Assembly (NCBI GenBank): GCA_030691835.1
Contig: JAUYDO010000123.1
Span: 1 to 9,591 of the forward strand
Direction: 5' to 3'
Origin: Dehalococcoidia bacterium
GTDB lineage: Bacteria > Chloroflexota > Dehalococcoidia > Dehalococcoidales > UBA3254
DNA: 9,591 bases
Shown here: positions 1 through 7,117 of the stretch, one piece after another
Layout: each line of letters begins with the position of its first letter
How positions within the stretch are numbered: position 1 is the stretch's first letter
Translations under genes and position numbers: made by a program
The notes under the pieces: generated by a model
What the model saw: only the letters and a program-made list of their open reading frames with translations
Database searches by the model: none
What the model was told of the DNA's origin: nothing

Positions 1-146
1 AGCATGAAGCCCTCAGCGGGCGTATTGTAGACACCATACCGCTTGTTACCGGCATCATGGACGAAGCCCTGGTAGCGCTGGTTGCCTCACACCAAAGGAA
101 TCAGGGCGTACTTCATAGTGACCCGAAAGGAGAAACCCAAAAGTGA
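1..146 (+). CDS. 3' end of an unidentified CDS (truncated by window edge)
   Basis: An open frame (codons from position 3) runs from the window edge to a TGA at 144-146, giving a 47-residue C-terminal fragment. It starts HEALSGRIVDTIPLVTGIMD and ends DPKGETQK. The stop overlaps the GTG start of ahbC (GTGA), the same coupled arrangement seen between the other genes of the cluster, and this supports the frame being real. I do not recognise the family. It does not resemble the C-termini of HemB or HemL as I know them. By position it could be another tetrapyrrole gene, such as a precorrin-2 dehydrogenase or chelatase, but that is only inference from the neighbours. Confidence 0.6.
   Translation, partial: HEALSGRIVDTIPLVTGIMDEALVALVASHQRNQGVLHSDPKGETQK
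126..132 (+). promoter_or_regulatory. Ribosome binding site of ahbC
   Basis: AAAGGAG lies 10 nt upstream of the GTG at 143. It lies inside the end of the preceding CDS, and it supports the GTG as the true start of ahbC even though GTG is a weaker start codon. Confidence 0.7.
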
Positions 147-1318
147 TATCAATCTCACGCCTGCTATGTGATACCATCAGTCCGGGCGACAGCCTCCGCT
201 ACGGAGATAGGGCGCATTCTGCTTTATCGAAATATGCCAACGGCTCCCGGCCGGTGGTGGTCTGGAACTGCACCAGGCAGTGCAATCTTGCCTGCATTCA
301 CTGTTACGCCAGCGCCGGCAACCGCAAGTCCCCTGATGAAATGGATACGGCGGCGGGAAGGGCGTTCATCAGAGACCTGGCTGAGTACGGCGTGCCGGTC
401 ATCCTGTTTTCCGGCGGCGAACCGCTCTTGAGAAAGGACATGTTCGAGCTTGCGCAACTGGCGCAGGACCTCGGCATCAGGGTCGCCCTCTCCACCAACG
501 GCACCGTCATTGATGAGGAAAAAGCGGAGAAGCTCAAGCAAATCGGATTCGCCGAGGTAGGCATCAGTCTCGACGGCATCGGCACCAAAAACGACCGCTT
601 CCGCGGCAAAGAGGGCGCTTTCGCGGCGGCGCTAGCCGGTATAAGAGGGTGCCGGGAGAAAGGCCTGAGGGTATCCCTGCGCCTGACCATTACCAAACAC
701 AACTACCAGGAAATCCCCGCCATCTTCCGCCTGGTCGAAGATGAGAAGATAGACCGTGTCTGCTTCTATCACCTTGCTTATGCGGGGCGGGGTGACAGTC
801 TGCGAAACCAGGACCTTACCACGGCACAGACGAGAGAAGTCGTCGACCTGATTATGAAACGGACTCAGGAGCTCCATGACCGTGGCATGAAGAAGGAGAT
901 TCTGACCGTGGGCAACCATGCGGACGGGGTCTACCTTTATCTCAAACTGAAGGAGTCAGACCCCCGGCGCGCCGAGAAAGTGCTGGCTCTGCTCAGGACT
1001 AACGGCGGCAACAACTCAGGCATAAAGATAGGCGCGGTAGACGACCGCGGTAACGTGCACCCCGACCAGTTCTGGTGGCACCATACGCTGGGCAACGTTC
1101 TTGAAAGGAAGTTCGGCGATATCTGGACGGACACCTCTGAGCCGTTACTCCGGGGCTTGAAGGACAGGAAGGGTCTGCTCAAGGGCAGGTGCGCCCGGTG
1201 TCAGTATCTTGAGCTTTGCAACGGCAACCTGCGGGTTCGCGCCGAAGCGGTCTACGGCGATGTCTGGGAGTCCGACCCTGCCTGCTACCTGACCGACCAG
1301 GAGATTGGAGCGAAATGA
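143..1318 (+). CDS. ahbC: AhbC, radical SAM 12,18-didecarboxysiroheme deacetylase (Fe-coproporphyrin III synthase)
   Basis: This is a 391-aa radical SAM enzyme. The family removes the two acetate side chains of 12,18-didecarboxysiroheme to give Fe-coproporphyrin III in the cytoplasm. The radical SAM cluster motif CNLACIHC gives C47, C51 and C54. The SAM-binding GGEP is at 91-94, LSTNGT is near 117-121 and the GISLDG strand at 140-145. The C-terminal SPASM/Twitch-type region carries C350, C353, C359 and C381, enough for one auxiliary [4Fe-4S] cluster. It ends DPACYLTDQEIG, which with NHADG (258-262) and HPDQFWW (306-312) is typical of AhbC and the related heme d1 protein NirJ. AhbC is preferred because ahbD and the siroheme decarboxylase follow directly, and no nirS or other heme d1 gene is seen. 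The length is normal. The GTG start overlaps the upstream stop, and the TGA overlaps the ahbD ATG. Confidence 0.9.
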   Translation: MISISRLLCDTISPGDSLRYGDRAHSALSKYANGSRPVVVWNCTRQCNLACIHCYASAGNRKSPDEMDTAAGRAFIRDLAEYGVPVILFSGGEPLLRKDMFELAQLAQDLGIRVALSTNGTVIDEEKAEKLKQIGFAEVGISLDGIGTKNDRFRGKEGAFAAALAGIRGCREKGLRVSLRLTITKHNYQEIPAIFRLVEDEKIDRVCFYHLAYAGRGDSLRNQDLTTAQTREVVDLIMKRTQELHDRGMKKEILTVGNHADGVYLYLKLKESDPRRAEKVLALLRTNGGNNSGIKIGAVDDRGNVHPDQFWWHHTLGNVLERKFGDIWTDTSEPLLRGLKDRKGLLKGRCARCQYLELCNGNLRVRAEAVYGDVWESDPACYLTDQEIGAK

Positions 1319-2406
1319 CTGATATCCTGACTCCGAAGCTTCAGGTCATGGCGTGGGAGATAACCAGGCGCTGTAACCTCCTGTGCGCGCACTGCCGCGC
1401 TTCTTCCGACTCGTGCTATTACGAGGGCGAGCTTTCCACCGAGGAGTGTTTCAGACTTGTTGACGGAATTCTGGAAGTGGCTAAGCCCATCATGATTTTG
1501 ACCGGCGGTGAGCCGTTGATGCGCCCGGACGTTTTCGATATTGCGAGATATGCGGTGGGTAAGGGTTTCAGGGTGGTGCTGGGCACCAACGGCACGCTCA
1601 TCACGGCCGAAATAGCGTCCCGGCTCAAGGAAGTCCCGGTGTCCCGAGTCGGCATCAGCCTGGACTTCCCCGTGGCGGAGCTACAGGACAAATTCCGCGG
1701 CAAACAGGGCGCCTTCGAAGCCGCCATGGCGGGCATCGCCAGCGCACGGAAGGCGGGCATCGAGGTACAGATTAACAGCACCGTCACCAAAATGAATGTA
1801 TTTTACCTGAATGACCTTCTGTCCCTGGCGCTGAAAGCCGGCGCTGTCGCCTTTCACCCCTTCCTGCTGGTCCCCACCGGCAGGGGCAAGGGGCTGGAGT
1901 CGGTGGAGCTTTCTCCACAGGAGTACGAAGACACGCTGAACTGGATATACGACCGACAGGCGGAGCTGGGAGACAGGATGTTCTTCAAACCGACCGACGC
2001 TCCGCATTACCTGCGCGTTCTGAAACAGAGGCAAAGAGGCGAGGAGACAGGTAAAACCGGGCACGGCGCCGGTCATGGAATCACACGCGGCTGTCTGGCT
2101 GGCACCGGTTTTTGCTTCATCTCGCACCGGGGCGCGGTGAAAGGCTGTGGCTATCTGGACATCGAAGCCGGCAACGTAAGAGAGCAACCATTCAGCAAAA
2201 TCTGGGCTGAATCACCACTTTTCTGCAACCTCCGTGACCTGTCAAATATCAAGGGCAAGTGCGGGGTCTGCGAGTATAAGCGTATTTGTGGCGGTTGCCG
2301 GGCGCGCGCCTACGAGGCTACCGGCGACTGCCTCGAGGCGGAACCGTATTGCATTTATAAACCGGCGGCAATGAAGAATCTGGCGGGTGTTCAGGATGGG
2401 GCTTGA
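1315..2406 (+). CDS. ahbD: AhbD, radical SAM heme b synthase
   Basis: This is a 363-aa radical SAM enzyme. The family oxidatively decarboxylates the two propionates of Fe-coproporphyrin III to vinyls, producing heme b. It begins MTDILTPKLQVMAWEITRRC. The radical SAM cysteines are C20, C24 and C27, and GGEP is at 64-67. Family blocks seen are FLLVPTGRGKG (183-193), FCFISHRG (266-273) and CGYL (278-281). The SPASM region has C260, C267, C278, C316, C319, C325, C328 and C346, enough for two auxiliary [4Fe-4S] clusters as known for AhbD. GGCRARAYEATGD (326-338) is a strong signature. The frame stays open upstream to an ATG at 1216, but that would overlap ahbC by 100 bp. The ATG at 1315 forms ATGA with the ahbC stop, has TTGGAG just upstream, and begins the conserved sequence, so it was chosen. 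The C-terminus overlaps the next gene by 11 bp. Confidence 0.92.
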   Translation: MTDILTPKLQVMAWEITRRCNLLCAHCRASSDSCYYEGELSTEECFRLVDGILEVAKPIMILTGGEPLMRPDVFDIARYAVGKGFRVVLGTNGTLITAEIASRLKEVPVSRVGISLDFPVAELQDKFRGKQGAFEAAMAGIASARKAGIEVQINSTVTKMNVFYLNDLLSLALKAGAVAFHPFLLVPTGRGKGLESVELSPQEYEDTLNWIYDRQAELGDRMFFKPTDAPHYLRVLKQRQRGEETGKTGHGAGHGITRGCLAGTGFCFISHRGAVKGCGYLDIEAGNVREQPFSKIWAESPLFCNLRDLSNIKGKCGVCEYKRICGGCRARAYEATGDCLEAEPYCIYKPAAMKNLAGVQDGA

Positions 2407-3367
2407 TACTATTGACCGGAAACTGGTCAACCTTGTACAGAAATTCCCTCTAGTCAGACAGCCCTATATAGAGCTTGGCGAAAAGCTGGGCATCAGTGAG
2501 GCTGAGGTGCTGAGGCGCATCGCCGGACTTCGGTCGGAGGGCATAGTCCGGCAGATAAGCCCTGTGCTGGACGCGGCGTGTCTGGGCTACCAGACCACTC
2601 TCGTGGCGATGAGGGTGGCTGAAGATAAGCTGGCTGAGACAGAGCGAATCATAAGCCGGCATCCCGGCGTAAGCCACGGCTACGAACGGGACAACTATTA
2701 TAATCTGTGGTTCACCATGGCGGCTTCGCCGGGAGCGGACATTTACGGAGAGGTCCAGCGCCTGGCTTCTGCGGTGAAATGCGAAGCCGTGTTTTCACTG
2801 CCAGCAGTGAAGCGGTTCAAAATTGGCGCCTACTTCGATGTCGGCGGAGACGGCTCCACCCACGATGCAGTGCAACCCGGTAGCTCTTCTAAGGATATAG
2901 CACTCCCCGATTTGGATAAGCTGGTAGTCAACGAGCTACAGCAGGACCTGCCCCTGGTCTCCGAGCCTTTCAATGAAATGGCAGTGCGGCTGAACATGGA
3001 CGTCGAGGGTTTTCTCCGGTGCGCCCGGTCACTCATTGAGAGAGGCGTCATACGCAGGTTCGGAGCGGCGGTAAATCATCGCCGGGCGGGTTTCAAAGCC
3101 AACGCCATGACCTGCTGGAAGGTAAGGGCAGACCAGGTGGACGCCGCGGGGAAGGAGCTTGCCGCCCTGCGCGAGGTGAGCCACTGCTACGAGCGAAAGA
3201 CCACCCCGCAGTGGCAGTACAACCTGTATGCCATGATACACGGGCAAAACCGCGAGTTCTGCCGCGAGGTAGCAGACAGAGTGTCAAAGAGGCTGGGACT
3301 CGGTGACCCGGTCCAGCTCTTCAGCACCAGGGAATTCAAAAAGACAAGGAACCGTTATCCGGTATGA
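2396..3367 (+). CDS. Fused siroheme decarboxylase (AhbA-AhbB in one chain)
   Basis: This 323-aa protein consists of two Lrp/AsnC-like siroheme decarboxylase modules. The enzyme removes CO2 from the C12 and C18 acetates of siroheme to give 12,18-didecarboxysiroheme. Module 1 (about 1-150) has an HTH-like start LDTIDRKLVNLVQ, then GVSHGYERDNYYNLWFTM (91-108) and the ending FKIGAYFD, as in AhbA. A linker rich in Gly, Ser and Asp (about 149-168) joins module 2 (about 170-323). That module has LVVNELQQDLPLV, RRFGAAVNHRRAGFKANAM (220-238), VSHCYERKTTPQWQYNLYAM (261-280) and the ending LFSTREFKKT, as in AhbB. H94 and H263 are the matched histidines, likely near the heme iron or active site by family knowledge. 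The subunits are usually separate ~150-180-aa proteins. The HTH is probably a relic and not DNA-binding, as in the family. ATG 2396 was chosen over GTG 2387 because the GGCGGGTG purine-rich stretch is better placed and the fold begins at LDTID. Confidence 0.9.
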   Translation: MGLDTIDRKLVNLVQKFPLVRQPYIELGEKLGISEAEVLRRIAGLRSEGIVRQISPVLDAACLGYQTTLVAMRVAEDKLAETERIISRHPGVSHGYERDNYYNLWFTMAASPGADIYGEVQRLASAVKCEAVFSLPAVKRFKIGAYFDVGGDGSTHDAVQPGSSSKDIALPDLDKLVVNELQQDLPLVSEPFNEMAVRLNMDVEGFLRCARSLIERGVIRRFGAAVNHRRAGFKANAMTCWKVRADQVDAAGKELAALREVSHCYERKTTPQWQYNLYAMIHGQNREFCREVADRVSKRLGLGDPVQLFSTREFKKTRNRYPV

Positions 3368-3384
3368 ATGACCCACGGATAGCC

Positions 3385-3399
3385 TTACAATCTCTGTAA
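3385..3399 (+). promoter_or_regulatory. 15-bp palindrome in the only gap of the heme operon
   Basis: TTACA-ATCTC-TGTAA is a perfect inverted repeat with a 5-nt centre. It lies in the 50-bp space between the siroheme decarboxylase stop and the hemA start, about 18 bp before the ATG. Its left arm overlaps a TACAAT that could serve as a -10 box, but I find no convincing -35 hexamer at 16-18 bp. The dyad could be an operator, for example for a dimeric CRP/FNR-type or other HTH regulator, or it could be chance. No terminator is visible in this gap. Confidence 0.3.
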
Positions 3400-3417
3400 C
3401 AGGATGAGGTGGTGAGA

Positions 3418-4674
3418 ATGCATATCAGCCTGGTAGGAATAAACCATCGGACGGCACCGGTCGACATCCGTGAAAAGATGGCGATAAGGGCGGCTAAGCT
3501 CGGTGATTCCCTATCAAGTTTAAAAAGATTCGCTCCCAGCGGCGTTATCCTGTCTACGTGCAACCGCACCGAGATATACACGGCTAATGACGATTCCCGG
3601 GAACCGGCACAAGCCAGCCTGGATTTCCTTTCCGAATACCTGGACATATCAATCCCTCAGCTTCTGAGATACGCTTATATATACAAGGATACGGAAGCAG
3701 TCGAGCACCTGTTCCGCATAGCCAGCGGGCTTGACTCCATGATAATCGGTGAGTTTGAGGTGCTGGGACAGGTGGGCAATGCCCTCGATGCCGCGGAGAT
3801 AGCCGGGATGATGAATCTGCCACTGCGTCAGTTGTTCCAGAGCGCCATCAGGGCGGGCAGACGGGTACGCAAGGAGACGGGAATCAGCAAGAACGCCCTC
3901 TCCGTCAGCTCCGTAGCCGTGGAACTGGCAATCCAGGTCATCCGTGACCCCGCCACTTGCAAGATGGTGGTCATTGGCGCCGGCGAGGCGGGGCGGCTGG
4001 TGGCAAAAGCCGCCAGGGACAGGGGCATCACACGGATATACGTCGCCGGTCGCACACAGGACAGGGCATCGGCGCTGGTCTCGGAGCTTGGCGGCACGTC
4101 ATTCCGTATAGAGAACCTTGAGGAAGAGATGAAGACAGCCGATATGGTGGTGACGTGCGCCGACGCGCCTCACTGTATACTGCGTGCGGAGCAGATTGAG
4201 CGAACAATGAAAGAAAGAAGCCTTCCGATGGTGATAATTGATATCGCCGTGCCCCGTAACGCGGAACCAGCTATAAAACAAATGGCAAACGTTTTTTTGC
4301 ACAATATAGACGACCTGACACAGATTTCCGAGCAGAACCGCAAACAGCGTGAAGCGGAAATCCTGAAAGCCAGCGAGATAGTCGCCGCGGAGGTAGCGGA
4401 GTTCAATTCCTGGTGGCAGTCCCTCGATACCCGGCATGTGGTCGGCGCCCTGATGAGCAAAGCGGACGCCATTCGCGCCGCACAGCTCGATAAGACACTG
4501 CGGAAACTGAGACCGCTCACGGAAGAGGAGCGCGAAGACCTGGAGGCGATGACAAAGTCTATCGTCACCAGGATACTTCAGGGTCCGGTCAACTATCTCA
4601 AGTCAACCAACGGTGATGGTAAGGCTGGCGCCTCCGTGGTCAGCGAGCTTTTCGAGCTGGAACCAAAAGAGTAG
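3418..4674 (+). CDS. hemA: HemA, glutamyl-tRNA reductase
   Basis: This 418-aa protein has the usual family length. It reduces the glutamyl group of Glu-tRNA(Glu) to glutamate-1-semialdehyde with NADPH, the committed step of C5-pathway tetrapyrrole synthesis. The catalytic domain starts SLVGINHRTAPVDIREK. STCNRTEIY carries the catalytic thioester Cys (C48). LFRIASGLDSMIIGEFEVLG (98-117) and AIRAGRRVRKETGIS (143-157) follow. The NADPH-binding motif is VVIGAGEAG (184-192), followed by VIIDIAVPRN and NIDDL. The C-terminal helical dimerisation domain follows (TRILQGPVNYLK near the end). ATG 3418 was taken as the start because GAGGTGG sits 5 nt upstream. GTG codons at 3409 and 3412 lie within that RBS and would add only MVR. 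It is the first early-pathway gene after the ahb block, and its TAG abuts the hemC ATG. Confidence 0.96.
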   Translation: MHISLVGINHRTAPVDIREKMAIRAAKLGDSLSSLKRFAPSGVILSTCNRTEIYTANDDSREPAQASLDFLSEYLDISIPQLLRYAYIYKDTEAVEHLFRIASGLDSMIIGEFEVLGQVGNALDAAEIAGMMNLPLRQLFQSAIRAGRRVRKETGISKNALSVSSVAVELAIQVIRDPATCKMVVIGAGEAGRLVAKAARDRGITRIYVAGRTQDRASALVSELGGTSFRIENLEEEMKTADMVVTCADAPHCILRAEQIERTMKERSLPMVIIDIAVPRNAEPAIKQMANVFLHNIDDLTQISEQNRKQREAEILKASEIVAAEVAEFNSWWQSLDTRHVVGALMSKADAIRAAQLDKTLRKLRPLTEEEREDLEAMTKSIVTRILQGPVNYLKSTNGDGKAGASVVSELFELEPKE

Positions 4675-5604
4675 ATGAAAGACAGGATAACCATCGGCTC
4701 ACGGGGCAGCAAACTCGCCCTCATCCAGGCTGAGTTCGTGGCAAATGGAATAAGACGGCTATTTCCCAAATCCGAAGTCACTATCTGCAAGATAGTTACC
4801 CAGGGCGACCGCAACCCCACAGTTCAACTCGACCACATGGAGAGGGTCGGCGTCTTTGTCAAAGAGCTGGAGGAGGCACTTCTGGACGGCAGGATTGACC
4901 TCGCTGTACACAGTTTGAAAGACGTTCCCACCGAGACACCGGCGGGACTGCGCCTTGCCGCCTGCCCGGAGAGGGCTGACCCGGGTGACGTCCTGGTGTC
5001 ACGGCACGGCAAGCTCGCAGATATGCCACAGGGCGCTAAGCTCGGCACGGGCAGTCTGCGGCGCTCGGTGCAGATTCTGAACCTCCGCCCCGACCTCCAG
5101 GTGTGCGGCATCAGGGGTAACGTGGATACTCGCCTGCGCAAGGTAGCTTCCGGTGAGATTGACGGCGTTATCCTTGCCGCCGCCGCCATGAAGCGGCTCG
5201 GCTGGGAAGACAGAATCTCCGACCGCCTGCCGGTTGAGCGGTTCCTGCCCGCCGTCGGGCAGGGAGCGCTGGTCATTGAGACGCGAGATAATGACCAGGG
5301 AACGGTGGACGTGATATGCGGATTGAACCACATGCCCACGTTGCAGAGCGTCACCGCCGAGCGCGCATTCCTGTCCGCCCTTGGCGGGGGCTGTCGCGCC
5401 CCCATCGCCGCCCTGGGCACTGTCGCCGATGACGTCCTGGAACTGGACGGCATGGTCGCCAGCGTCTCCACGAGGCATATCCTAAGGGCTACGGAGATAG
5501 GCTCGCCAGAGGATGCTGAAAAGATAGGTGCCAGACTGGCACAGAGACTGCTGGCTATGGGCGCGGCGGATTTCATTGCTGAGGCAAACTGTGAAAGAAG
5601 GTAA
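4675..5604 (+). CDS. hemC: HemC, porphobilinogen deaminase (hydroxymethylbilane synthase)
   Basis: This 309-aa protein joins four porphobilinogens into the linear tetrapyrrole hydroxymethylbilane. Domain 1 has IGSRGSKLALIQAE (7-20) and LAVHSLKDVPTETPAG (76-91). D83 in HSLKD is the catalytic aspartate by homology. Substrate-binding arginines lie in TGSLRRS (125-131) and RGNVDTRLRK (147-156). LPAVGQGALVIETR (191-204) follows. Domain 3 has SALGGGCRAPIAA, where C240 is the attachment Cys for the dipyrromethane cofactor. All key residues are present and the length is normal. The ATG follows the hemA TAG with no gap and has only a weak purine stretch upstream (AAAGAG), so translation is probably coupled to hemA. 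The 3' end overlaps the next CDS by 14 bp. Confidence 0.96.
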   Translation: MKDRITIGSRGSKLALIQAEFVANGIRRLFPKSEVTICKIVTQGDRNPTVQLDHMERVGVFVKELEEALLDGRIDLAVHSLKDVPTETPAGLRLAACPERADPGDVLVSRHGKLADMPQGAKLGTGSLRRSVQILNLRPDLQVCGIRGNVDTRLRKVASGEIDGVILAAAAMKRLGWEDRISDRLPVERFLPAVGQGALVIETRDNDQGTVDVICGLNHMPTLQSVTAERAFLSALGGGCRAPIAALGTVADDVLELDGMVASVSTRHILRATEIGSPEDAEKIGARLAQRLLAMGAADFIAEANCERR

Positions 5605-7111
5605 GGTCTATCTTGTCGGCGCCGGACCCGGCGACCCCGGCTTGATTACCGTGAAAGCGGCGGAGTGCCTGCGCCGGGCTGATGTGGTAGTTTACGACCA
5701 TCTGGCGGATGAACAGCTCCTTGAGCTGGCGTCTCCCGGAGCGGAAAGGATTTACGCGGGCAAGACAGCCACAGAGCACGCCAGGGAGCAGGACGAGATA
5801 AACCAGTTACTGGTAACCAGGGCGAAAGAGGGCAAAACTGTGGTGCGGCTGAAGGGCGGCGACCCCTTCGTGCTGGGGCGGGGCGGCGAGGAGGCGGAAG
5901 CCCTGGCGAAGAACGGCATACCCTTCGAGATTGTGCCCGGCATCTCTTCAGCCATAGCCGTGCCTGCTTACGCCGGCATTCCGGTTACGCACCGGGGTGT
6001 GGCTTCGTCCTTCGCTGTAATCACCGGTCATGAAGACCCGGGGAAGGAAAGCTCAAGCATAAACTGGCACAAGCTGGCTACCGGGGTAGACACGCTGGTG
6101 TTTCTGATGGGCATGCAGAACCTGCCCAAAATCAGGGCACAGCTGGTAGAGCACGGTAGACCCGCCGATACTCCTGTGGCAGTGATTAAGGAAGGCACCA
6201 AGCCCGAGCAAAGGACCATCACCGGCACACTGGGCAATATCGTGGCTAAAGTAAAAGAAGCTGGTTTGTCCGCGCCGGCAATCATCGTCGTGGGTGAGGT
6301 TGTAAAGCTCAGAGACAAAATAAGATGGTTTGACAACCGCCCGCTCTTCGGCAAACGTGTGCTGGTCACCCGGGCGCGCCACCAGGCGAGCGTATTGAGC
6401 CGACTGCTCGCCGAGCGCGGCGCCGAACCTATCGAGCTTCCATCGATTGAAATCCGCCCTGTTGACGATACTTCGGAGCTTGACCGGGCTGTTTTGAACC
6501 TGGGAAGCTACCACTGGCTGCTCTTCACCAGCGTCAACGGCGTTGACGCGTTCTTTAATAGACTCGGCAAGCTCGGACTGGACGCCCGCGCCTTCTGCGG
6601 CATCAATATCGGTGCTATCGGTTCAGCTACCGCCGAAGCCCTTGAAACCAGGGGAATCAGAGCGGACTACGTGCCTGAGGTCTTTACCAGCGACGGGATA
6701 ATCGCCGGACTAAAGAGCTATGATGTTAAAGGCAAACGCTTCTTACTGCCGAGGGCAGACATCGCCGATAAAGAGCTGGTCCAGGGGCTGACCGGTCTCG
6801 GCGCCGAAGTGCGGGAGATTGCTTCGTACCGCACCGTCCCGGCAAAAGACACGGCGTCACGGGTAAAAGAGTTGCTTCAGGCGGGGCAGATTGACGTCAT
6901 CACCTTCACCAGCTCCTCGACAGTGTCCCGGCTCATGGCGGCACTGGGCAAACCGAAGCCGGACCTGGGTGGCACAGTCATTACCTGCATCGGACCCAAG
7001 ACGGCGCAGACCGCCGCCGGCTACGGACTCAAGGTTGATATACTGGCTAAGGAGCACACCATCCCGGGTCTGGTAACAGCGATAGAGGAATACTTCAGCA
7101 AGCAGAAGTAA
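5591..7111 (+). CDS. CobA-HemD fusion: uroporphyrinogen III C-methyltransferase / uroporphyrinogen III synthase
   Basis: This is a 506-aa bifunctional protein. Residues 1-245 are a SAM-dependent uroporphyrinogen III methyltransferase (SUMT, CobA) that makes precorrin-2. Its motifs are VYLVGAGPGDPGLIT (6-20), VVRLKGGDPFVLGRGGEE (84-101), VPGISSAIAVPAYAGIPVTH (115-134) and the GHEDP loop (146-150). Residues about 254-506 are uroporphyrinogen III synthase (HemD): GKRVLVTRAR (254-263), LLFTSVNGVDAFF (310-322), GAIGSATAEAL (341-351) and TFTSSSTV (438-445). HemD is poorly conserved in general, but these blocks fit. One chain can thus take hydroxymethylbilane to precorrin-2 and so commits it toward siroheme, fitting the Ahb route. 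The start is GTG 5591, where the conserved sequence begins, with GAGG 6 nt upstream. An ATG at 5528 in the same frame adds 21 unconserved residues inside hemC and was rejected. This is the last gene of the cluster. Confidence 0.94.
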   Translation: MKEGKVYLVGAGPGDPGLITVKAAECLRRADVVVYDHLADEQLLELASPGAERIYAGKTATEHAREQDEINQLLVTRAKEGKTVVRLKGGDPFVLGRGGEEAEALAKNGIPFEIVPGISSAIAVPAYAGIPVTHRGVASSFAVITGHEDPGKESSSINWHKLATGVDTLVFLMGMQNLPKIRAQLVEHGRPADTPVAVIKEGTKPEQRTITGTLGNIVAKVKEAGLSAPAIIVVGEVVKLRDKIRWFDNRPLFGKRVLVTRARHQASVLSRLLAERGAEPIELPSIEIRPVDDTSELDRAVLNLGSYHWLLFTSVNGVDAFFNRLGKLGLDARAFCGINIGAIGSATAEALETRGIRADYVPEVFTSDGIIAGLKSYDVKGKRFLLPRADIADKELVQGLTGLGAEVREIASYRTVPAKDTASRVKELLQAGQIDVITFTSSSTVSRLMAALGKPKPDLGGTVITCIGPKTAQTAAGYGLKVDILAKEHTIPGLVTAIEEYFSKQK

Positions 7112-7117
7112 AGAGCT

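Noticed and set aside
1216..1314. Longer N-terminus for ahbD from the ATG at 1216
   Set aside because: Would overlap ahbC by 100 bp and adds 33 residues of unconserved Arg-rich sequence. The ATGA junction at 1315 is a far better start.
143..1318. First radical SAM gene as NirJ (heme d1 synthesis)
   Set aside because: NirJ is closely similar, but an AhbD-type heme synthase and siroheme decarboxylase follow directly and no heme d1 or nirS gene is visible. AhbC is the simpler reading, though NirJ cannot be fully excluded by eye.
1681..2187. 168-residue open frame on the - strand
   Set aside because: Antisense to the well-supported ahbD, with no recognisable domain or RBS context.
2396..3367. 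Two-domain Lrp/AsnC transcription regulator
   Set aside because: The HTH-like segments are expected in siroheme decarboxylases. The VSH-YER and REFKKT blocks and position after ahbD identify the enzyme.
4824..5576. 250-residue open frame on the - strand
   Set aside because: Lies wholly opposite hemC, whose family motifs are complete. The Ser/Arg-rich composition is typical of a shadow frame in GC-rich coding DNA.
5528..5590. Longer N-terminus for the CobA-HemD protein
   Set aside because: The 21 extra residues lie in hemC and resemble no methyltransferase N-terminus. GTG 5591 begins exactly at the conserved fold with a suitable RBS.
7112..7117. Shared bidirectional terminator between the convergent genes
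   Set aside because: Only 6 bp lie between the stop codons, and no GC-rich stem with a T-tract spans the junction.
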